The notes beneath the pieces were generated by a model. The model was given only the letters and a program-made list of their open reading frames with translations, had not been told where the DNA came from and searched no databases. 64,000 bases of DNA from Micromonospora sonchi. GTDB taxonomy: Bacteria; Actinomycetota; Actinomycetes; Mycobacteriales; Micromonosporaceae. Shown piece after piece: positions 60,134 through 64,000 of the stretch (its first letter is position 1; every line of letters begins with the position of its first letter). Made by a program: the position numbers and the translations under genes. The DNA lies in contig NZ_BMNB01000016.1 in the NCBI RefSeq assembly GCF_014646235.1, forward strand, positions 62,001 to 126,000. The letters run 5' to 3'.

Positions 60134-61252
60134 TTACCGAGCCTCGCCCCGATCGGTTTCGGAGTCTCCGTGGGTAGTCGCGCCGGGAAAACCACGCCCG
60201 GCCGCGATCCGCGCCGTGATGCCCGAGTTCTCCAGCGCCTCGGCGAGCCGGCGGCGCAGTTCCCGGGCCACGGCGCCCTGCCCGTCGGCGGTGGTCTTGA
60301 CCACCGTCCGGATCACCGTTCCCTCCACCGTGATCTGTTCGACGCCCAGCACCTGCGGCGGCTCGACGATCGACGGCGCGAGTTCCGGATCCGCCGCGAT
60401 CGAGGCGGCGGCGGTACGCAGCACCGCGTTGGCCTCCTCGGTGCCGGCGAAGCCGATCGGCAGGTCGACCACCACCAGCGCCCAGCCCTGGCTCTTGTTG
60501 CCCACCCGGACGACCTCACCGTTGCGGATGTACCAGAGCACGCCCCGTCCGTCACGTACGGTGGTGACCCGCAGCCCGACCGCCTCGACCACGCCGGTCG
60601 CCTCGCCGAGGTCGACGGTGTCGCCGACGCCGTACTGGTCCTCGATCAGCATGAACAGCCCCGCGATCAGGTCCTTCACCAGGCTCTGCGCGCCGAATCC
60701 GAGGGCGACACCGGCGATGCCCGCGCTGGCCAGCAGCGGCGCCAGGTCGAAGCTGAACTCCTTGAGCACCATCAGCAGGGCGATGCCGAAGATGAAGGCG
60801 GTGCTCATGCTGTGCAGCACCGAACCGATCGCCTCGGCGCGCTGCCGGCGACGCTCGGGGACGAACTCGCCGGGCTCGACGGCGGCGGACGGGATGCGCT
60901 CGCGCAGCGGGCGGAGCATGGTGGGTACCCCGGAGTCGCTGGTGGTCCGCACCAGCCGCCGGATCGTTCGGTGCACCAGCCACCGGGCGGCCACCGCCAG
61001 CAGCAGGATCAGGATGATCCGCAGCGGTTTGATCAGGATCCAGTAGCTGCCCTCGGCGAACCACACCGAGCCGGTCAGTTCCCAGGCCCACTTGCACAGG
61101 CTCAGGCTCTCGGTGAGGCACTCCGGGCTGGGGACGTCGACGGTCTCGGTCGGGGGCGAGGTCGGGGACGGGCTCGGCGTGACTGGTACGCCGCTGGGCA
61201 TGCTGAGGGTCACGCCTGTGTTCGTACCGCAACCGTCCGGCGGACCCGCCAT
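60134..61252 (-). CDS. MscS family mechanosensitive channel
   Basis: 372 residues from ATG 61252 (a longer frame runs to 61336). Membrane helices around SYWILIKPLRIILILLLAVA and AEAIGSVLHSMSTAFIFGIA lead to the pore helix TM3 (LASAGIAGVALGFGAQSLVK, with the usual small-residue spacing) and the soluble beta and alpha-beta domains (IEDQYGVGDTVDLGEATGVV; RDGRGVLWYIRNGEVV). This is the MscS core, gating solutes on hypo-osmotic shock. The N-terminus is Pro/Ser/Thr-rich and poorly conserved, so the exact start is uncertain. Confidence 0.88.
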   Translation of the reverse strand: MAGPPDGCGTNTGVTLSMPSGVPVTPSPSPTSPPTETVDVPSPECLTESLSLCKWAWELTGSVWFAEGSYWILIKPLRIILILLLAVAARWLVHRTIRRLVRTTSDSGVPTMLRPLRERIPSAAVEPGEFVPERRRQRAEAIGSVLHSMSTAFIFGIALLMVLKEFSFDLAPLLASAGIAGVALGFGAQSLVKDLIAGLFMLIEDQYGVGDTVDLGEATGVVEAVGLRVTTVRDGRGVLWYIRNGEVVRVGNKSQGWALVVVDLPIGFAGTEEANAVLRTAAASIAADPELAPSIVEPPQVLGVEQITVEGTVIRTVVKTTADGQGAVARELRRRLAEALENSGITARIAAGRGFPGATTHGDSETDRGEAR

Positions 61253-61467
61253 CGACCCACCGAGCGGGTGACGCGGGCCGCGCGGCCGGCGCCAACGTCG
61301 AAAGCTCCGCCAGGTACCCCGGATTAGTGCGTGCAATCGCGGGTCCGATCAGGGACGATTGGCGCAACGGACGTCGGTTATTCGGCCGGCGTCGGCGCGG
61401 TGTGGGCTGTGTCCGACACCGGTCGGCGGTGGCGAGTTGACAGCCGCTTGACCGGGAGGGTGACGCG

Positions 61468-62001
61468 ATGCCTGACATACGACCCACGGTGGGCTCCGGC
61501 GCGCTGGTTCTCAACGCCACCTACGAGCCGCTGTGTGTCGTATCGGTACGTCGGGCCGCGATCCTCGTGCTCTCCGCCAAGGCGGTCTGTGTCGCCGACG
61601 GCGACGGCATCCTGCACAGCGCCCGCAGCGCGCTGCCGGTGCCCTCGGTCGTCCGGCTCACCCGGTTCGTCCGGGTGCCGTACCGCACGCACGTGGGTCT
61701 GTCCCGCCGGGCGATCTTCGCCCGGGACGGCTGGCGGTGCGCCTACTGCCGAGGCCCGGCCGAGACGATCGACCACGTCTTCCCGCGCAGTCGGGGCGGT
61801 CGGCACGCCTGGGAGAACGTGGTGGCCGCCTGTGCCCGGTGCAACCACACCAAGGGCGACAAGACCCCGGCCGAGCTGGGTTGGCGGCTGCCCGCACCGC
61901 CGGCCGCGCCGAAGGGGATCGCGTGGCGCGTACTCGGCCACCGCGCTCCCGATCCGCGCTGGGCCGACTGGCTGGACCTGCGCGAAGCCGAAGCCGCCTG
62001 A
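61468..62001 (+). CDS. HNH endonuclease family protein
   Basis: 177 residues, GGGAGGG upstream of the ATG. A strongly conserved N-terminal part (LVLNATYEPLCVVSVRRAAI; RFVRVPYRTHVGLSRRAIFA) precedes the HNH module: CAYCRGPAETIDHVFPRSRG and NVVAACARCNHTKGDKTP, with two CxxC pairs and the DH..N..H ligands. This family is near universal in Actinobacteria, usually not linked to restriction, and may work in DNA repair. Divergent from the MscS gene, convergent with the sortase. Confidence 0.92.
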   Translation: MPDIRPTVGSGALVLNATYEPLCVVSVRRAAILVLSAKAVCVADGDGILHSARSALPVPSVVRLTRFVRVPYRTHVGLSRRAIFARDGWRCAYCRGPAETIDHVFPRSRGGRHAWENVVAACARCNHTKGDKTPAELGWRLPAPPAAPKGIAWRVLGHRAPDPRWADWLDLREAEAA

Positions 62002-62017
62002 CGGCCCCGCCGGGAGT

Positions 62018-62857
62018 TCACCGTGCCTCGACCAACGAGGCGAACACGACCACGTTGTCCGCGTAGCCGGTCGCCCCGCCCACCCAACGGCCACCACAGG
62101 TCATCAGCCGCAGCTGGGGCCGGCTGAAGTCGCCGAAGATCTCGTCCGCCGGCAGCTTCTCCTTGTCGTACCGGCCGACCCGGTCGACCTCGAAGACCGC
62201 CACCGAGCCGTCCGAGCGGGCGACCTCGACCCGGTCCCCGGGGCGCAGCTCCCGCAGGTGCGCAAAGACCGCCGGGCCGGTGTCGGTGTCGACGTGTCCG
62301 ACGATCACGGCGGGACCGTACTGGCCGGGTGTCGGGCCCTGGTCGTACCAACCTGCCTCCTGGGCCCGGGCCGCCGTCGGCGCGGCGATGCTGCCGTCCG
62401 GGGCGATGCCCACGCTGTGCACCGGTGCGTCGAGTTCGATCGAGCCGATCTCGATGCCGAGCGGCTGGCTCGCCGCCATCAGCGGGAACTTCTTCGGCGG
62501 TGGCGCCAGCCCGGCGATGAAGCGGTCCGGCAGAACGCTCACGCCGGTCAGCCGCTCGACGCCGAGCATCGTGATGATCAACAGCATCAGTACGCCGATC
62601 ACCAGCACGGGCAACCCCGGGCCGGAGCGGATCCGCCGCCGAAACCCCGGCGACCCGGTGTGGCGCGGTCGCGGCGGCAGCGGCGGGGCCGACGGGTCGG
62701 GTGTGGCGACGCCGGCCGAACCCACCTGCGCGGCGAGCCGGCGCAGTCGGCCCGCTGCCGTGGCCACCCGCCGCGGCCAGGCGCGGCGCCTGCGGCGGAC
62801 GGTGGCCCGGGGCGAGCCCGGACCCGGTTCCGGCGCGGGTACGCGGGAGCCGATCAT
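62018..62857 (-). CDS. Class F sortase
   Basis: 279 residues. A basic cytosolic N-terminus, a membrane helix (PVLVIGVLMLLIITMLGVER at about 83-102), then the sortase beta barrel: SIELDAPVHSVGIAPDGSIA, VIVGHVDTDTGPAVFAHLRE with the catalytic His, and LRLMTCGGRW with the catalytic Cys. It anchors or processes surface proteins. It lies 12 bases after the surface-protein gene on the same strand, so that protein is its probable substrate. Start ATG 62857; no strong SD but the coupling is close. Confidence 0.9.
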   Translation of the reverse strand: MIGSRVPAPEPGPGSPRATVRRRRRAWPRRVATAAGRLRRLAAQVGSAGVATPDPSAPPLPPRPRHTGSPGFRRRIRSGPGLPVLVIGVLMLLIITMLGVERLTGVSVLPDRFIAGLAPPPKKFPLMAASQPLGIEIGSIELDAPVHSVGIAPDGSIAAPTAARAQEAGWYDQGPTPGQYGPAVIVGHVDTDTGPAVFAHLRELRPGDRVEVARSDGSVAVFEVDRVGRYDKEKLPADEIFGDFSRPQLRLMTCGGRWVGGATGYADNVVVFASLVEAR

Positions 62858-62869
62858 GGCGATGGTGGG

Positions 62870-63400
62870 TCAGGAGCCGGTCCGGCGTCGGCTGCTGACG
62901 AGCCCGAACACCACCGCTGCGGCCACTGCCGTGGCCCCGCCGAGCAGCAGCATCGAGCCCATGCTCCGGCCGGCGGTGCCGCCGCCACCGGTCGCCGGGC
63001 CCTTGGTCGGCTGTTCCATGTTCAGCACCTGCAGACTGGTGCTGGCCGTCTGGCCGTTGTTGCAGCGCAGATGCACCGGATAATCCCCGGCCGCCTTGTT
63101 GCCCGGGACGGTGACGTCGCCGGTGAGGAAGCCGTTGTCCGGCCGGAGGAAGACCCGGTTGAAGGCGTCCGAAGTCACCTCGGCCTGCCGGTTGTTGGCG
63201 TTGTCGCAGCTGGCCCGGATGTGCACCCGGGCGCCGGCCTGCACGCTGTTCGGCGTCACCTCGATGAAGGTGTTGTCACCCGCGCGGGCGGGTGGCGCCC
63301 CGAGCAGGACGAAGGCCCCGAGCAGGACGAACGCCCCGAACAGTCGGACGATGGCGGACGAGGCGTGGAGCACGCCTCCGTACGGTCGCAGATCCCGCAT
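62870..63400 (-). CDS. Surface protein with C-terminal membrane anchor (putative sortase substrate)
   Basis: 176 residues, GGGAGGAT before the ATG. A signal peptide (IVRLFGAFVLLGAFVLLGAP, cut near ARA-GD), an immunoglobulin-like beta domain (IEVTPNSVQAGARVHIRASC; GDVTVPGNKAAGDYPVHLRC, with two Cys likely paired), a Gly-rich spacer and a C-terminal helix with RRRTGS tail. The tail looks like a wall-sorting signal, but no LPXTG-type motif is apparent; only EQPTKGPATGGGG precedes the helix. Operon with the class F sortase. Confidence 0.8.
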   Translation of the reverse strand: MRDLRPYGGVLHASSAIVRLFGAFVLLGAFVLLGAPPARAGDNTFIEVTPNSVQAGARVHIRASCDNANNRQAEVTSDAFNRVFLRPDNGFLTGDVTVPGNKAAGDYPVHLRCNNGQTASTSLQVLNMEQPTKGPATGGGGTAGRSMGSMLLLGGATAVAAAVVFGLVSSRRRTGS

Positions 63401-63511
63401 GATCCTCCCTTTCCGGCACCGGCGTACCGGTCCTGCTGGGGCGACCCGGGGCGCTTTCCCCCTGTCCACGCGGCTAACCCGGCACCCCCGACGGAGGGGC
63501 GGGTGTCGGGT

Positions 63512-63565
63512 GTTAAGAAGGGGCCCTTCCTCTACCGGAGGCGTTAAAAGGGGGCCCTTCCTTCT
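63512..63565 (+). repeat. Pair of 31-bp-period repeats at the 3' end of the lrp gene
   Basis: GTTAA starts at 63512 and 63543, 31 bases apart, each followed by an AAGGGGCCCTTCCT block. The repeat provides the Lrp stop (TTA at 63513-63515) and its last 15 or so codons. Confidence 0.88.
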
Positions 63566-63995
63566 CCCGCGTCAGCGGGCGCCAGCCGAGGGGGGTGGAG
63601 AGCACCATGGTGCTGGACGGCTGGCCGTACGGGGCGAGCCGGTCGATGACCGCCTCGAACTCGCCGATCGAACCGGCCGCGACCTTCAGCACGCTGCACG
63701 CGTCGCCGGTGATCCGGTGGATCTCCAGGATCTCCGGCCAGCCGGCGACGTCCGGGTTGTGCAGGATGCACCGCGCGCCGTAGCAGGACATCCGGATCAG
63801 CGCGACCACCGTGCGCCCGGCCCGGGCCAGGTCGACGTGGGCGTGGTAGCCCGTGATCACGCCGGTTTCCTCCAGCCGGCGTACCCGCTCGGCCACGGCC
63901 GGCGGCGAGAGGTGCACCCGCCGGGACAGCTCGCTGAACGACAACCGCGCGTCGGCCTGCAACTCGCGCAGCAGGGCCCAGTCCATCTCGTCCAT
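63513..63995 (-). CDS. Lrp/AsnC family transcriptional regulator
   Basis: 160 residues from ATG 63995, near the window edge. N-terminal HTH (LSFSELSRRVHLSPPAVAER, then VRRLEETGVITGYH) and a RAM-type ligand domain (GRTVVALIRMSCYGARCILH; EILEIHRITGDACSVLKVAA). It controls amino-acid-related genes in response to small ligands. The C-terminal tail EKEGPPFNASGRGRAPS is coded by the 31-bp repeats and is not part of the normal fold, so the original end was probably lost or extended. The upstream promoter lies beyond the window. Confidence 0.92.
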   Translation of the reverse strand: MDEMDWALLRELQADARLSFSELSRRVHLSPPAVAERVRRLEETGVITGYHAHVDLARAGRTVVALIRMSCYGARCILHNPDVAGWPEILEIHRITGDACSVLKVAAGSIGEFEAVIDRLAPYGQPSSTMVLSTPLGWRPLTREKEGPPFNASGRGRAPS

Positions 63996-64000
63996 CGCTC

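Overview
The window is very GC-rich chromosomal DNA with GTG/TTG starts, many 4-bp ATGA/GTGA gene overlaps and frequent leaderless-looking starts. Its content (SigB-type sigma factor, Scr1-type XRE/DUF397 pair, GPGG microprotein, class F sortase, group II truncated haemoglobin, GH15 and OtsAB enzymes) points to an actinobacterium, most likely Micromonosporaceae (Micromonospora or a close relative). Several palindromic intergenic repeats look like families I associate with that genus. The genus is an inference, not read from a marker gene.

Left part (1-13 kb): a partial alpha-glucoside-type ABC sugar-binding lipoprotein behind a LacI-type operator; a TspO protein; a metallophosphoesterase/GPGG cluster; a coupled nucleotidyltransferase-BON pair; a thymidylate-kinase-like protein converging on an SDR; sigma factor SigB with a possible ECF-type promoter; an NlpC/P60 hydrolase; a run of small conserved actinobacterial proteins; and DAHP synthase with a structured leader.

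13-31 kb: a decayed PhoX-type phosphatase ending in a repeat; an M16 peptidase pair; aspartate-semialdehyde dehydrogenase; a CBS protein; an SCP2-glycogen debranching operon; an acyltransferase; a three-gene two-component operon containing an apparently dead kinase partner; a secreted PQQ sugar dehydrogenase with a CBM2; a PucR-type regulator; two exported or anchored orphans; and tRNA-Arg(UCU).

31-50 kb: an alpha/beta hydrolase; an HPF-like protein; a second SSB behind two DnaA boxes; a small accessory group with an XRE/DUF397 pair; then a cobalamin region in three blocks (cobD-cobQ; a cobB-like gene lacking the glutaminase cysteine; cobC-like-cobT-cysG). These blocks are interspersed with rhodanese, kinase, M20 peptidase, SURF1 and a class A PBP, plus a tiny gene whose start lies inside a LexA-like box.

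50-64 kb: the otsA and otsB-GH15 trehalose operon; the ABC-F protein EttA; a thioesterase with a partner; YbjN; a 19-bp tandem repeat; truncated haemoglobin; an MFS exporter; an MscS channel; an HNH nuclease; class F sortase with a surface protein; and an Lrp regulator.

Central carbohydrate storage (glycogen debranching, trehalose synthesis, sugar uptake) and B12 synthesis are the clearest metabolic themes. The most unusual sequence-level signals are a 31-bp-period repeat that enters reading frames, including the linker of CysG, several families of perfect palindromes between genes, and a repeated TANNNT-N6-8-start arrangement suggesting leaderless transcripts.
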